Shown piece by piece: positions 45,081 to 53,688 of a stretch of DNA of 64,000 nucleotides (positions are counted from its first letter, which is position 1; each line of letters starts with the position of its first letter). The stretch lies in the NCBI GenBank assembly GCA_009840525.1, contig VXNP01000010.1:47182-111181 (forward strand). The letters run 5' to 3'. This DNA comes from Gammaproteobacteria bacterium (GTDB lineage Bacteria; Gemmatimonadota; Gemmatimonadetes; Longimicrobiales; Gaopeijiaceae). The notes below the pieces were generated by a model. It was given only the letters and a program-made list of their open reading frames with translations. It did no database searches and was not told where the DNA came from. The position numbers and the translations under genes are program-made.

Positions 45081-45098
45081 GCGCCGGCAGGCCGGCGC
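45081..45098 (-). other. Perfect inverted repeat in the pyk leader
   Basis: An 8-bp perfect stem (gcgccggc / gccggcgc) with a two-base loop lies 26 bp upstream of the pyk ATG. Folding in the mRNA, it could affect translation; as DNA it could be a protein-binding operator. It is GC-rich, so chance is possible. Confidence 0.4.
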
Positions 45099-45132
45099 CC
45101 AATTAGCCGTTCTCGTAGTGTGGAGCGCCGTT

Positions 45133-45161
45133 ATTCTAGTCTGGTTCGGCCGAAATCACAG
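45133..45161 (-). promoter_or_regulatory. Candidate promoter of pyk
   Basis: A good -10 TAGAAT (45133-45138, 5 of 6) has a weak -35 CTGTGA (45156-45161) at 17 bases, in the divergent space between pyk and the RNase D gene. Confidence 0.35.
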
Positions 45162-45263
45162 TGACCGGTCCCATCCCGGGTCCGCGCACGCTGCGGGGTC
45201 GTCCGAGCCCTCAGGCAGCCGGGCTCTCGCGCAGGACCGGAAGATGGACCACCTTTCGGGCCC

Positions 45264-46406
45264 ATGAAGCTACACCACATCGCCGACGCGCACGCAGCAC
45301 GCTCAGTGGCGGAGAAGCTGGATTCCCGCTCGCCGCTTGCCCTCGACTGCGAGGCGGCCGGCTATCACCGCTATTCCGATCGGCTCTGCCTTGTGCAGCT
45401 CTCCGCGCCGGGGCATACGTGGCTCATCGATACCCTGGCCCTCGACGCAAGCGGGATGCTCAGGTCGCCGCTGGAAGATCCGGGTCGCGAGATCGTCATG
45501 CATGGAGCCAGCTACGATCTGCGCCTGCTGTCGCGGGATCTGGGCATCCGGGTGCGGGGCGTTTTCGACACGCAGGTGGCGGCTGCGCTGCTCGGCGAAA
45601 CCGCGCTGGGACTGTCCGCGCTGCTCGAACGCTGCCTCGGCGTGCGCCTGCCCAAGAAATACCAGCGGGCCGACTGGGCAATGCGGCCGCTTCCCGCGGA
45701 AATGCTCGAGTACGCCGCCGCCGACACGCGCTACCTGGCGACCCTTGCGGACATCCTGCGAGCCCGGCTGGAGAGGACAGGGCGCCTCGCGTGGGCGAGC
45801 GAGGAGTTCCGCTGGCTCGAGCGAGCTGCCTCCAGCTCCAGCAGGGAAGATCCCGACCCCGATCCGGCGACGAAACTGAAGAACGCGCGCCATCTGGCCC
45901 CGCGTGCGCTGCAGCGCCTGCGCGCGCTGTGGACCTGGAGGGACGAGGTCGCCCGCCGCAAGGACAGGGCGCCCTTCCGGGTGGCCGCCGACGATGTCCT
46001 GCTGAAGCTGGCCGAAGCCCCACCCCGCTCGATCGCGGAACTCGCTCGCCGGCCCGGTGTGTCGCCCATCCTGGCCCGCGCCGACGGCGGGAGACTCTTC
46101 GAGCACCTGGATCGGGCGGAATCCATCCCGGAGGCGCGCATCGCCCCGGGGCGGAGACGCCGTGAAGGGTCCCTCCCGCGGCTCGCGCCGGAAGGCGAAG
46201 AACGGGCCCGGGAGCTGCGCGCCGCCCGTGTCCGAAGGGCCCGCGAACTCGGACTGGACCCCGGTCTCCTGCTTCCCAACAAGACCATAGTGGAGATCGT
46301 GCGCGCCAATCCGGCCTCACCCGAGGAGCTCGCGCGGGTGCCCCAGGTGCGCACCTGGCAGGTCGAGGTGCTCGGCCGCGCGGCCCTAGATATTCTGCGT
46401 GCCTGA
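45264..46406 (+). CDS. rnd: Ribonuclease D (3'-5' exonuclease with two HRDC domains)
   Basis: Trims tRNA and other RNA 3' ends. The 380-residue product has the DEDDy exonuclease motifs: Exo I LALDCEAAGY, Exo II HGASYDLRLL and Exo III YAAADTRYL. Two HRDC-like regions follow, at about 215-290 and 310-380. It is the first plus-strand gene after 45 kb of minus-strand genes. I see no clear ribosome-binding site at the ATG. Confidence 0.93.
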   Translation: MKLHHIADAHAARSVAEKLDSRSPLALDCEAAGYHRYSDRLCLVQLSAPGHTWLIDTLALDASGMLRSPLEDPGREIVMHGASYDLRLLSRDLGIRVRGVFDTQVAAALLGETALGLSALLERCLGVRLPKKYQRADWAMRPLPAEMLEYAAADTRYLATLADILRARLERTGRLAWASEEFRWLERAASSSSREDPDPDPATKLKNARHLAPRALQRLRALWTWRDEVARRKDRAPFRVAADDVLLKLAEAPPRSIAELARRPGVSPILARADGGRLFEHLDRAESIPEARIAPGRRRREGSLPRLAPEGEERARELRAARVRRARELGLDPGLLLPNKTIVEIVRANPASPEELARVPQVRTWQVEVLGRAALDILRA

Positions 46407-46429
46407 GCATCTGGTCTGTGGAACCGCAC

Positions 46430-46459
46430 TGGCGAAAAGCGCCTGATTTCGGCTATATT
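46430..46459 (+). promoter_or_regulatory. Candidate promoter before the unknown gene at 46532
   Basis: TATATT (46454-46459, 5 of 6) with a weak -35 TGGCGA (46430-46435) at 18 bases, in the gap after the RNase D stop. Confidence 0.3.
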
Positions 46460-46493
46460 GATGGCTGACAATCGCAAGATTCAGGAGGCGCAG

Positions 46494-46532
46494 GTGCTTC
46501 CCAACGCTTGCTTCGTTCTGCCGGGGATGTGA
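46494..46532 (+). CDS. Possible 12-codon leader peptide
   Basis: A GTG at 46494, five bases after a perfect AGGAGG (46483-46488), opens a 12-codon frame (MLPNACFVLPGM) that stops with TGA at 46530-46532. That stop shares its A with the ATG of the next gene (TGATG). The strong ribosome-binding site serves this little frame rather than the next gene, which has only a poor one. Confidence 0.4.
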   Translation: MLPNACFVLPGM

Positions 46533-46903
46533 TGACGTCGGAACTACTCGAAAGAGACGATCTCTCCGTCTACGTGGTCGCCGGAGTACCCAAGAGCTTC
46601 AAGAAGAAACTCGCCAAGTACCTGAGCGAGGAATCGTCCGGCGAGGGCAACCTCATGCTCCTCGACGAGAACATGACGGAATGGCTTCTGGCGCGTCTCA
46701 AGGGGAAGAGGCGTCGCAGTCACGAGCAGACTCCCGCATCGTCCGCTCTATGGCGCTGTTACCGGTCTCTCAGTGCAGCAAGATATCATTTGAGTGACCA
46801 GCCTCTCGAAGGGCGCATTCGGGAGATCCGGAGCGAGATCGAGCGGCTCTGGCGGATCACCAGCCCGATTCACGACACGGACGAGGAAGAGGACGCCTCC
46901 TGA
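46532..46903 (+). CDS. Unknown small protein
   Basis: I do not recognise this 123-residue protein. ATG 46532 is chosen because it overlaps the stop of a leader frame (TGATG); the frame is open to a TTG at 46508. It begins MTSELLERDDLSVYVVAGVPKSFKKK, has an acidic and basic mix, a Lys/Arg-rich middle (LKGKRRR) and an acidic C-terminus (DTDEEEDAS). No membrane segment or signal peptide is visible, so it is probably cytoplasmic. Confidence 0.7.
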   Translation: MTSELLERDDLSVYVVAGVPKSFKKKLAKYLSEESSGEGNLMLLDENMTEWLLARLKGKRRRSHEQTPASSALWRCYRSLSAARYHLSDQPLEGRIREIRSEIERLWRITSPIHDTDEEEDAS

Positions 46904-46930
46904 AGGCGAGCGGCCGGGATCCGGAGTTCG

Positions 46931-47320
46931 CTACTCGCCCCGCGCCTCCAGTTCGCGCTTGTACTCGATGCAGTACCGGGCGTGCGGCAGTGCGTCCAGC
47001 CGTCGGAAGTTGATCGGCTTTCCCGTAGCCTGACAGCGACCGAAGTTCTCCGGATCCGAATAGAGTCGGCGAAGCGCGTCCTCGATCCGGTAGAGATAGC
47101 GGCCTTCCTTGGTTGCGAACAGCGCGGCCTTCTCGCGCTCCATCGCCTCGGTGCCCTGGTCCGCCATGTGGTCGGTGTAGGCGGCCAGATTGGAGTCGCC
47201 CGACTCCCGGTCCTCCTTCGCCATCCGGTCAAATAGGCCCAGCGACCTCAGCGAGCGCGCACGCTCCTCCAGGAGGCGGCTCTGGATGTGGGCCAGTTGC
47301 TCCTTGGTGAGAATCGCCAC
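46931..47320 (-). CDS. DksA/TraR-family protein with a degenerate zinc finger
   Basis: RNA polymerase secondary-channel regulators of this family work with ppGpp. From GTG 47320 (preceded by AAGGT) the product is 129 residues; the frame is open to 47482. Residues 1-90 are a helical hairpin (KEQLAHIQSRLLEERARSL, later HMADQGTEAMEREKAALF). The C-terminal finger reads GRCQATGKPI, then RLDALPHARYCIEYKRE, so only C96 and C117 of four cysteines remain (Thr99 and Tyr120 replace the others). Zinc-independent DksA paralogues are known in Pseudomonas, but their function here is untested. Confidence 0.85.
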   Translation of the reverse strand: MAILTKEQLAHIQSRLLEERARSLRSLGLFDRMAKEDRESGDSNLAAYTDHMADQGTEAMEREKAALFATKEGRYLYRIEDALRRLYSDPENFGRCQATGKPINFRRLDALPHARYCIEYKRELEARGE

Positions 47321-47523
47321 GTTCTGTACCTTGGTAGACGGTTGTGCGGCTGTCGCTACCGGGGTGCCGGCATCGGGACGCCCTCGGCCGTGCGCGAGGA
47401 AATTACAATAATCCGACGGGGTTTCCAACGTGCCGCGCGTTCCTGACCCGGCTTCCGCCGCCGGTTGGGGCACCTCCCTCACACTTGCGCCTCAGGCTCC
47501 CTGTCCTCCAAACGACGAGTTCC

Positions 47524-47802
47524 GTGAACACGATCGACTGTAGACGCTGCGGCAAGGAATCGTCCTCACTGGAGAAGGCCCCCTTCCGCACGGAACTGGG
47601 CCAACGGCTGCTGCGCCGGATCTGCCGACTTTGCTGGGCCGACTGGCTTCAGCACCAGACGCTGCTGATCAACCACTACGGGCTGGACCCTCGCGAAGCC
47701 AGCTCGAGGAAGTTCCTCTACGAACAGATCGAGCAGGTGCTGCTCGGCGACGGCGAGGCCGAGCAGGTGGACACGTCCCGGAAGGGCGAAATCGACTGGT
47801 GA
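47524..47802 (+). CDS. Fe(2+)-trafficking (YggX)-like protein with two CxxC pairs
   Basis: 92 residues from GTG 47524. The segment TELGQRLLRRICRLCWADWLQHQTLLINHYGLDP matches the YggX family pattern (YPGELG, AWxxWxxxQTMLINE). Unlike E. coli YggX it has CxxC pairs at C6/C9 and C34/C37, which would make a metal-binding ribbon. YggX proteins protect Fe-S clusters from oxidative damage. The longer open frame upstream is probably not coding. It diverges from the DksA-like gene across a 203-bp gap. Confidence 0.8.
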   Translation: MNTIDCRRCGKESSSLEKAPFRTELGQRLLRRICRLCWADWLQHQTLLINHYGLDPREASSRKFLYEQIEQVLLGDGEAEQVDTSRKGEIDW

Positions 47803-47848
47803 GCGGGCGGGGGTTGCGCGCCGGGCCCGACGCGCGGCTCGACCCGGT

Positions 47849-49069
47849 TCAAGTCGAGAGCACCGCCTCCACCTGAGCCAGAGCCTCTTCGAGTTCCTCG
47901 CGCCCGATTACCAGGGGGGGGGCGAAGCGAATCACCTGCTGGTGGGTCTCCTTGGCCAGGATGCCCCTGTGCCACAGGGCTTCGCAGAAGGGCCGGGCCG
48001 GACCCGACGACTTCCGGATGACCAGGCCGATCATCAGCCCGCGGCCCCGCACTTCTTCGACGTGCGGTGAGTCGATGGCGCGCAGCTTCCGCTTGAACCA
48101 TTCGCCGAGTTGGGCGGAACGCTCGATCAGCCCTTCCTCGACGATGACCTTCAGCGATGCGCGCGCGACCGCGGCCGCCAGCGGATTGCCGCCGAAGGTG
48201 GAGCCGTGGTCGCCGGGCCGGAACACGTCCATGAACTCGGAGTCCGCGATCGCGGCCGAGACCGGGTAGACGCCCCCGCCGAGGGCTTTCCCCAGAATCA
48301 GCACGTCGGGGCGCACATCCTCCCAGTCGCAGCACAGGAGCCGACCGGTGCGGCCCAGACCGGTCTGGATCTCGTCGGCGACCAGGGCCACCTGGTGCCG
48401 CGAGCACAGGTCGCGAGCGTCGCGCAGGTAGCCGTCCGGCGGCACGATGACCCCGCCCTCGCCCTGGATGGGCTCGACCATGAAGCCCGCAGTGCGCTCG
48501 TTGATGGCGTCGCGCAGGGCGTCGATGTCCCCGTAGGGGATCCTGCGGAAGCCGGGCGTGAACGGACCGAAGTCACGCCGGTACTCGAACTCGGAGGAAA
48601 AGCCTACGATGGTGGTCGTTCTGCCGTGGAAGTTGTTGTCGCAGACGATGATCTCCGCCTTGTCGTCCGGGATGCCCTTCACTTGGTAGCCCCACTTGCG
48701 GACCGTCTTGATCGCGGTCTCGACACCCTCCGCGCCGGTGTTCATGAGCAGCGCGCGCTCGAAGCCGGTGAGCTCGCACAGTTCGCGCAGGAAGGGGCCC
48801 ATCTGGTCGTTGTGGAACGCGCGCGAGGTGAGGGTCAGGCGCCGCATCTGGTCCCGGGCGGCACCGATGATGCGCGGATGCAGGTGTCCCTGGTTGAGGG
48901 CGGAGTAGGCGCTCAGCATGTCGAGATAGCGACGCCCCTCCACATCCCAGACCCAGACGCCCTCGCCCCGTTCGATCACGACCGGAAGCGGATGGTAGTT
49001 GTGGGCGCCGAATCGGTCGGCTTCATCGAGGTACGATGAGGTGATCGCCTGCGTTGCGGTGTCTTGCAT
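47849..49069 (-). CDS. rocD: Ornithine aminotransferase-like class III aminotransferase
   Basis: PLP enzyme that transfers the delta-amino group of ornithine to 2-oxoglutarate, or a close relative. From ATG 49069 the product is 406 residues. It has HNYHPLPVVIERGEGVWVWDVEG near the start, the ALLMNTGAEGVETAIK segment, DEIQTGLGRTG and the PLP lysine in LILGKALGGGVYP. These closely match ornithine aminotransferases. The frame is open further upstream but that part is non-coding. Confidence 0.93.
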   Translation of the reverse strand: MQDTATQAITSSYLDEADRFGAHNYHPLPVVIERGEGVWVWDVEGRRYLDMLSAYSALNQGHLHPRIIGAARDQMRRLTLTSRAFHNDQMGPFLRELCELTGFERALLMNTGAEGVETAIKTVRKWGYQVKGIPDDKAEIIVCDNNFHGRTTTIVGFSSEFEYRRDFGPFTPGFRRIPYGDIDALRDAINERTAGFMVEPIQGEGGVIVPPDGYLRDARDLCSRHQVALVADEIQTGLGRTGRLLCCDWEDVRPDVLILGKALGGGVYPVSAAIADSEFMDVFRPGDHGSTFGGNPLAAAVARASLKVIVEEGLIERSAQLGEWFKRKLRAIDSPHVEEVRGRGLMIGLVIRKSSGPARPFCEALWHRGILAKETHQQVIRFAPPLVIGREELEEALAQVEAVLST

Positions 49070-49107
49070 GGTGTCGGCCTCCCGACGCGGATCCGGGCTG
49101 GGCCGCG

Positions 49108-50079
49108 TCAGCTTGTCGATGCGGAGCCGCCGCGAAAGGTCACGGGCGGAAACGGGTTTTCGTTGACGCTGAGCTGAAAGACGTCGGGGCGGGCATAGTG
49201 GCCCACCACGTCGAAATCGAACTTCCCGCGCGTGACCGCGTCGGGATCGAGGCGGGCGAAGAGTATCCCCTCCTGGTCCCAGAGCGGTCCCGCCAGGCAC
49301 GCCCCGGACGGGGAATAGATCGCGCTTCCGCCGGCGCACAGGCGTTCCGGCCATCCCTCGAGCTCGCCCGCGATTTCGAGGTCGGCCGGGTACTGGGCGC
49401 GGGTGGCGTACTGGTTGCAGCCGAGGACGAAGCACCTTCCCTCGAGGGCGATGTGCCGGAGCGTCGCCTGCCAGCGCTCACGCCCGTCGGCGGTGGGCGC
49501 GAGGTAGATCTCAACGCCCTTCGCGTACATCGCGGTGCGGGCCAGGGGCATGTAGTTCTCCCAGCAGATGAGGCCGCCGACCCGGCCGAGGGGCGTGTCC
49601 ACAACCGTGAGCGTGCTGCCGTCGCCTTCACCCCAGATGAAGCGTTCGGCCGCTGTGGGCTTGAGCTTTCGATGCTTGCCCAGGAGCGCGCCGTCGGGAC
49701 CGAAGTAGAGAAGCGTGCAGAAGAGCGTGCCTCCGCTGTAGTCGGCATCCCGCTCCACGACCCCGACGGCCAGATAGACGCCGTGAGCCGCGGCGGCTTC
49801 GCCGATGCGATCGGTGGCCGGCCCGGGGACTTCGACCGCCCCCTTTAGGTATCGGTCCCATGTCCTGCGGCCAGCCGGCGAGCGGCCGCCCACCGACGTG
49901 CCGAACGCGAGGCCCCAGGGATACCCGCCGACATAGGCCTCCGGGAAGAGAACCAGCTGGGCCCCCTGCGCGGCGGCTTCGGCGGTGAGCGCGTGCACCT
50001 TCCCGATCGCCGCCTCCAGGTCGAAGGGGACCCCGGCCCCCTGTACCACCGCGACCCCGATGCCCTCGTTGTCGTTCAT
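49108..50079 (-). CDS. Nitrilase-family carbon-nitrogen hydrolase
   Basis: The catalytic triad of the family is visible: Glu in LFPEAYVGGYPWG, Lys in KHRKLKPT and Cys in GGLICWENYMPLARTAMY. The CWENYMPLAR form is that of true nitrilases and cyanide-type enzymes rather than amidases. From ATG 50079 (MNDNEGIGVAVVQ) it is 323 residues; in-frame starts to 50199 are possible. It lies 38 bp before rocD in the same direction. Confidence 0.92.
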   Translation of the reverse strand: MNDNEGIGVAVVQGAGVPFDLEAAIGKVHALTAEAAAQGAQLVLFPEAYVGGYPWGLAFGTSVGGRSPAGRRTWDRYLKGAVEVPGPATDRIGEAAAAHGVYLAVGVVERDADYSGGTLFCTLLYFGPDGALLGKHRKLKPTAAERFIWGEGDGSTLTVVDTPLGRVGGLICWENYMPLARTAMYAKGVEIYLAPTADGRERWQATLRHIALEGRCFVLGCNQYATRAQYPADLEIAGELEGWPERLCAGGSAIYSPSGACLAGPLWDQEGILFARLDPDAVTRGKFDFDVVGHYARPDVFQLSVNENPFPPVTFRGGSASTS

Positions 50080-50170
50080 CCAGGTTCTGGTCCAGTGCTT
50101 TGGTTCGCGATCTCCCTGCGTGGAATAATGCATCAAGCATATGCTTCGCGCGACAGGACTCTGCGTCGCG

Positions 50171-51103
50171 TCAGCCTCCGCGATACGCGATCTCCGCAAC
50201 CACCTCGCCGACGACCTCCAGCGTTGCCGGGCTCACGTTGGCGGCAACGTCGTTCGGCGTGTGCCAGAGCGAGTTCCCCGGTCCGTACTCGAAGTCGATG
50301 ATGTTCACGGTGGGAATGCCGGCCTCGTTCAGCGGCACGTGGTCGTCCAGGATGGGAGGACGCACCGTCATCGGGAAGAGGCGGCCGTATCCCAGGTCGC
50401 GCGCTATCCCCCATACGCGCTGCACCACGCGGGGGGCGTAGCGGGAGGAGAAACCTTCCACGGGGAATCCGGGATCGCGGTCCCCGACCATGTCGAGCAG
50501 AACCGCATAGCGCGGCTGGCCGCCCAGGGGCTGCTCGGCGTAACGCTCGGAGCCGATGAACATGTCAGCCGTGGTCGGGCCGTAATCCTCGCCGTCCACC
50601 ATGAGCAGATCGATGCCGACCGGCGGCGGCTGGACGGAAAAGAGCTCAGCCAGCGCCATGAGCACCGCCACGCCGGACGCGCCGTCGTTGGCCCCCGGGA
50701 CGGGGATGTCGCGGTCTTCCGGATTGGTGCTCTCGTCGGAGGTGGGCCGGGTGTCCCAGTGGGCCAGGAAGAGCAGCCGGTCGGGATCGGCGGCGTTGAA
50801 GCGGGCCAGGACGTTGGCCAGCGGCAGGGTATCTCCGGTGGTGATGACATGACGGAAGCGGTCGACGATCACCGTGTCGGCGTGCGCTGCCAGCCGCTCG
50901 ACCATCCAGTCCAACTGTGCCGTGTGGCCGGGCGTGCCCGGCACCCGGGGCCCGAACGCGAGCTGGGCCTCGATCAGCTCGAAGGCGCGCGCGCCCGGGA
51001 AGGCCGGGCGTTCGACTCGCTGGGCAGGCTCGCTACCCGGCTCCCCTCCGCACGCCAGCGTCGCCGCGAGCAGAAACGCCGAGTACCCGACAACGCGCTT
51101 CAT
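50171..51103 (-). CDS. M28-family peptidase / glutaminyl-cyclase-like lipoprotein
   Basis: The 310-residue product has a lipobox (LAATLAC, C18) and one zinc-peptidase domain: QLAFGPRVPGTPGH, FLAHWDTRP, GANDGASGVAVLMALAE, MVDGEDYG, LDMVGD and WHTPND. The NDGASG and single-domain layout fit the glutaminyl-peptide cyclotransferase side of M28, which forms N-terminal pyroglutamate, but an aminopeptidase is also possible. It is probably anchored in the envelope facing the periplasm or outside. Confidence 0.88.
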   Translation of the reverse strand: MKRVVGYSAFLLAATLACGGEPGSEPAQRVERPAFPGARAFELIEAQLAFGPRVPGTPGHTAQLDWMVERLAAHADTVIVDRFRHVITTGDTLPLANVLARFNAADPDRLLFLAHWDTRPTSDESTNPEDRDIPVPGANDGASGVAVLMALAELFSVQPPPVGIDLLMVDGEDYGPTTADMFIGSERYAEQPLGGQPRYAVLLDMVGDRDPGFPVEGFSSRYAPRVVQRVWGIARDLGYGRLFPMTVRPPILDDHVPLNEAGIPTVNIIDFEYGPGNSLWHTPNDVAANVSPATLEVVGEVVAEIAYRGG

Positions 51104-51124
51104 CCCGGCATCGCGGAAGCTGGC

Positions 51125-53665
51125 TCAACTGCACTCGCTGAAGCCGCACACATGGCACTTCACGCACCCCTCCTCGAAGGAGAGCTGGCCGGTGCCGCAC
51201 TCCGGACAACTGCCGAGATAGCCCGACCCCGAGGAACCGCCTCCCGATGGCGCACGGCTCGGGGCGGCCGAACCCGCGGCCGAGGTCACCGGAGCGGTGA
51301 GGATCAGTTCCTCCTGGATGCCATCCTTTTCCTGGAGGTAGTATTCGATCGCCTGGCCGATGGCGTCGGGGGCGGAAAGGACCTTGCGCAGCCCGAACCC
51401 GACCGCGCGATCGCAGGAGATGCCGCGAAGTTGATCGCGGACCGCGTCGATGGGGATTCCCGAACGCAGCGCGAGAGAGATCAGCCGCCCGATCGCCTCC
51501 GCATCGGCCATGGCGGCGCCGCCGGCCTTGCCCAGCGTACAGAAGACCTCGAAGGGTCGGCCGGTCTCGTCTTCGTTGATGGTGACATAGAGATCGCCGA
51601 GCGGGCAGTCCATCTTCACGGTGCGCCCCTTCAGCAGCGCGGGACGCTTGCGCTTGTGGCGGCCCGCGCCGGCGAGGCGGTCGCGGTCGCGTTCGCGCTG
51701 CCGGTACTTCTCGATCTCGCCGCGCAGCCGGTGACACTCCTCGCGCGCATCCGCGAGCTTCTGCTCGATCTCGCCGGCCGATGCCGCTGGGCCGTCGGTT
51801 GTTTCCGGCTTCTGCTCGGTCTTGCCGGTCGAGAGCACCTGCATGGGGCGGGATCCGTCGCGGTACACGGTCACGCCCTTGCACCCCAGGGAGAAGGCCA
51901 GCTCGTAGATCTCGCGGACATCCTCCGGCGTCGCCTCGTGGGGGAAGTTGGTGGTCTTGGAAATGGCGGCGTCGGTGTACTTCTGGAAGGCGGCCTGCAT
52001 GCGCACGTGCCACTCCGGGGTGGTGTCGTGCGCGGTCACGAACACCCGCTGAACCTCCTCGGGGACCTCGTCGTGGTGGATGTGGCCGCTCTCCGCCACC
52101 CGCTCCATGAGTTCCTTCGAATACCAGCCGCCCTCCCTTGCGATGCGCACGAAGTCCTCGTTGACGTCCGGCATCAGCACGCCGGCCTGGTTGCGCATGA
52201 ACGCCACCGCGAACAGGGGCTCGATGCCCCCCGAGCAGCCGGCGAAGATCGAGATGGTGCCCGTCGGAGCGACCGTGTCGAGGTTGCAGTTGCGCAGCGG
52301 ACGCATCGGGCGGATGCGGCTCCCCTCGGGGCTGCGGGCGCAGCTCTCCTCCGGACCCCAGATGGATTCGGCCCATGCCGGGAACACGCCCCGGCTTTCC
52401 GCCAGTTTCGCGGAGGCCACCTTGGCTTCCTCGTCGATGAAGCGCATGACGATCTCGGCGAGCTTCACGGCGGCGTCGGAGTTGTACGGGATTCCCAGCC
52501 GCACCAGCATGTCCGCCCAGCCCATCACGCCCAGCCCGATGCGCCGAATGTTCTCGGCCAGCTCGGTGATCTGGGGCAGCGGGTAGCGGTTGGCGTCGAT
52601 CACGTTGTCCAGGAAGTGCACCGACAGGTGGACGACCCGGCGAAGCCCGTCCCAGTCGATGGCATGCCGCGGATCCGTGCCCCAGGAGAACCCCTCCCGT
52701 ACGAACGGTCCGAGGTTGAGGCTTCCCAGGTTGCACACGTCGTACGGCAGGAGCGGCTGCTCTCCGCACGGATTGGTGGCCTCGTACTCGCCCAGCTTCG
52801 GCACCGGGTTGAACTCGTTGGCCCGATCGATGAAGAAGACGCCCGGCTCGCCGGTCTTCCACGCGCCCTGCACGATCATGTCGAAGATCTCGGTCGAGTT
52901 CTCGCGACCCACGACATCGCCGGTGCGCGGGCTGACGAGGTCGTAGTCCTCGCCCTTCGCCACCGCCTGCATGAAGGCGTCGGTGATGGCGACCGAGATG
53001 TTGAAGTTGGTGATCTGGGAGGTGTCGTCCTTGCAGGTGATGAAGGAGCGGATGTCGGGATGGTCGACCCGCAGGATGCCCATGTTGGCGCCCCGCCGCG
53101 TGCCGCCCTGCTTCACGACCTCGGTGGAGGAGTCGTACAGCCGCATGAAGGACACCGGGCCCGAAGCCACCCCCATGGTGGAGCGCACCGTGTCGCCCTC
53201 GGTGCGCAGGCGGGAGAACGAGAACCCCGTGCCCCCTCCCGACTGGTGGACCAGCGCCATGCTCTTGAGGGTGTCGTAGATGCCGCACTCGCCGTTGGAG
53301 AGGGCATCGTCAACGGGAAGCACGAAGCACGCGGAGAGCTGTCCGAGCGGCCGCCCCGCGTTCATCAGCGTGGGGGAGTTGGGCTCGAACGTGCCCGTCG
53401 CCATGAGGTCGTAGAACTGGCGCGCGACCTCGTCGATCACCGCATCCGTTGCGCCATGGCGGCGGTCCTCCTCGGCGATCACGCGCGCGACCCTCCAGAA
53501 CATGGTCTCGGGCTCCTCGACGGGCTCGCCCTTTTCGTTCTTCTTCAGATAGCGGAGCCCGAGAACGATGCGCGCGTTGTCGGAAAGCGTCGCGCGCGGG
53601 AGGTCTGCCGGCGGCACGTCGTGCGCCGGCGGAGCGTCTGGAGATGCGGGTCGTTGGGCGGACAT
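51125..53665 (-). CDS. nrdJ: Adenosylcobalamin-dependent ribonucleoside-diphosphate reductase (class II)
   Basis: Makes deoxyribonucleotides using B12 and no oxygen. ATG 53665 is chosen because GGAAGG lies just before it (an ATG at 53677 is also in frame). The 846-residue product has NSPTLMNAGRPLGQLSACFVLP, the active-site NPCGEQPLLPYDVCNLGSLNLG, GVMGWADMLVRLGIPY and TGTISIFAGCSGGIEP. The C-terminal third adds a basic linker and a cysteine-rich end (CPECGTG, CVKCHVCGFSEC), which should reduce the active site or bind zinc. It is the only ribonucleotide reductase in the window. Its leader is long and carries several TTCCACA-like repeats. Confidence 0.97.
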   Translation of the reverse strand: MSAQRPASPDAPPAHDVPPADLPRATLSDNARIVLGLRYLKKNEKGEPVEEPETMFWRVARVIAEEDRRHGATDAVIDEVARQFYDLMATGTFEPNSPTLMNAGRPLGQLSACFVLPVDDALSNGECGIYDTLKSMALVHQSGGGTGFSFSRLRTEGDTVRSTMGVASGPVSFMRLYDSSTEVVKQGGTRRGANMGILRVDHPDIRSFITCKDDTSQITNFNISVAITDAFMQAVAKGEDYDLVSPRTGDVVGRENSTEIFDMIVQGAWKTGEPGVFFIDRANEFNPVPKLGEYEATNPCGEQPLLPYDVCNLGSLNLGPFVREGFSWGTDPRHAIDWDGLRRVVHLSVHFLDNVIDANRYPLPQITELAENIRRIGLGVMGWADMLVRLGIPYNSDAAVKLAEIVMRFIDEEAKVASAKLAESRGVFPAWAESIWGPEESCARSPEGSRIRPMRPLRNCNLDTVAPTGTISIFAGCSGGIEPLFAVAFMRNQAGVLMPDVNEDFVRIAREGGWYSKELMERVAESGHIHHDEVPEEVQRVFVTAHDTTPEWHVRMQAAFQKYTDAAISKTTNFPHEATPEDVREIYELAFSLGCKGVTVYRDGSRPMQVLSTGKTEQKPETTDGPAASAGEIEQKLADAREECHRLRGEIEKYRQRERDRDRLAGAGRHKRKRPALLKGRTVKMDCPLGDLYVTINEDETGRPFEVFCTLGKAGGAAMADAEAIGRLISLALRSGIPIDAVRDQLRGISCDRAVGFGLRKVLSAPDAIGQAIEYYLQEKDGIQEELILTAPVTSAAGSAAPSRAPSGGGSSGSGYLGSCPECGTGQLSFEEGCVKCHVCGFSECS

Positions 53666-53688
53666 GCTGCCTTCCATCGCAGTAGAGA

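Noticed and set aside
47838..47858. CTCGAC/GTCGAG inverted repeat at the rocD stop as a terminator
   Set aside because: No T-run follows, and the stem lies mostly inside the coding end; chance is likely at this G+C content.
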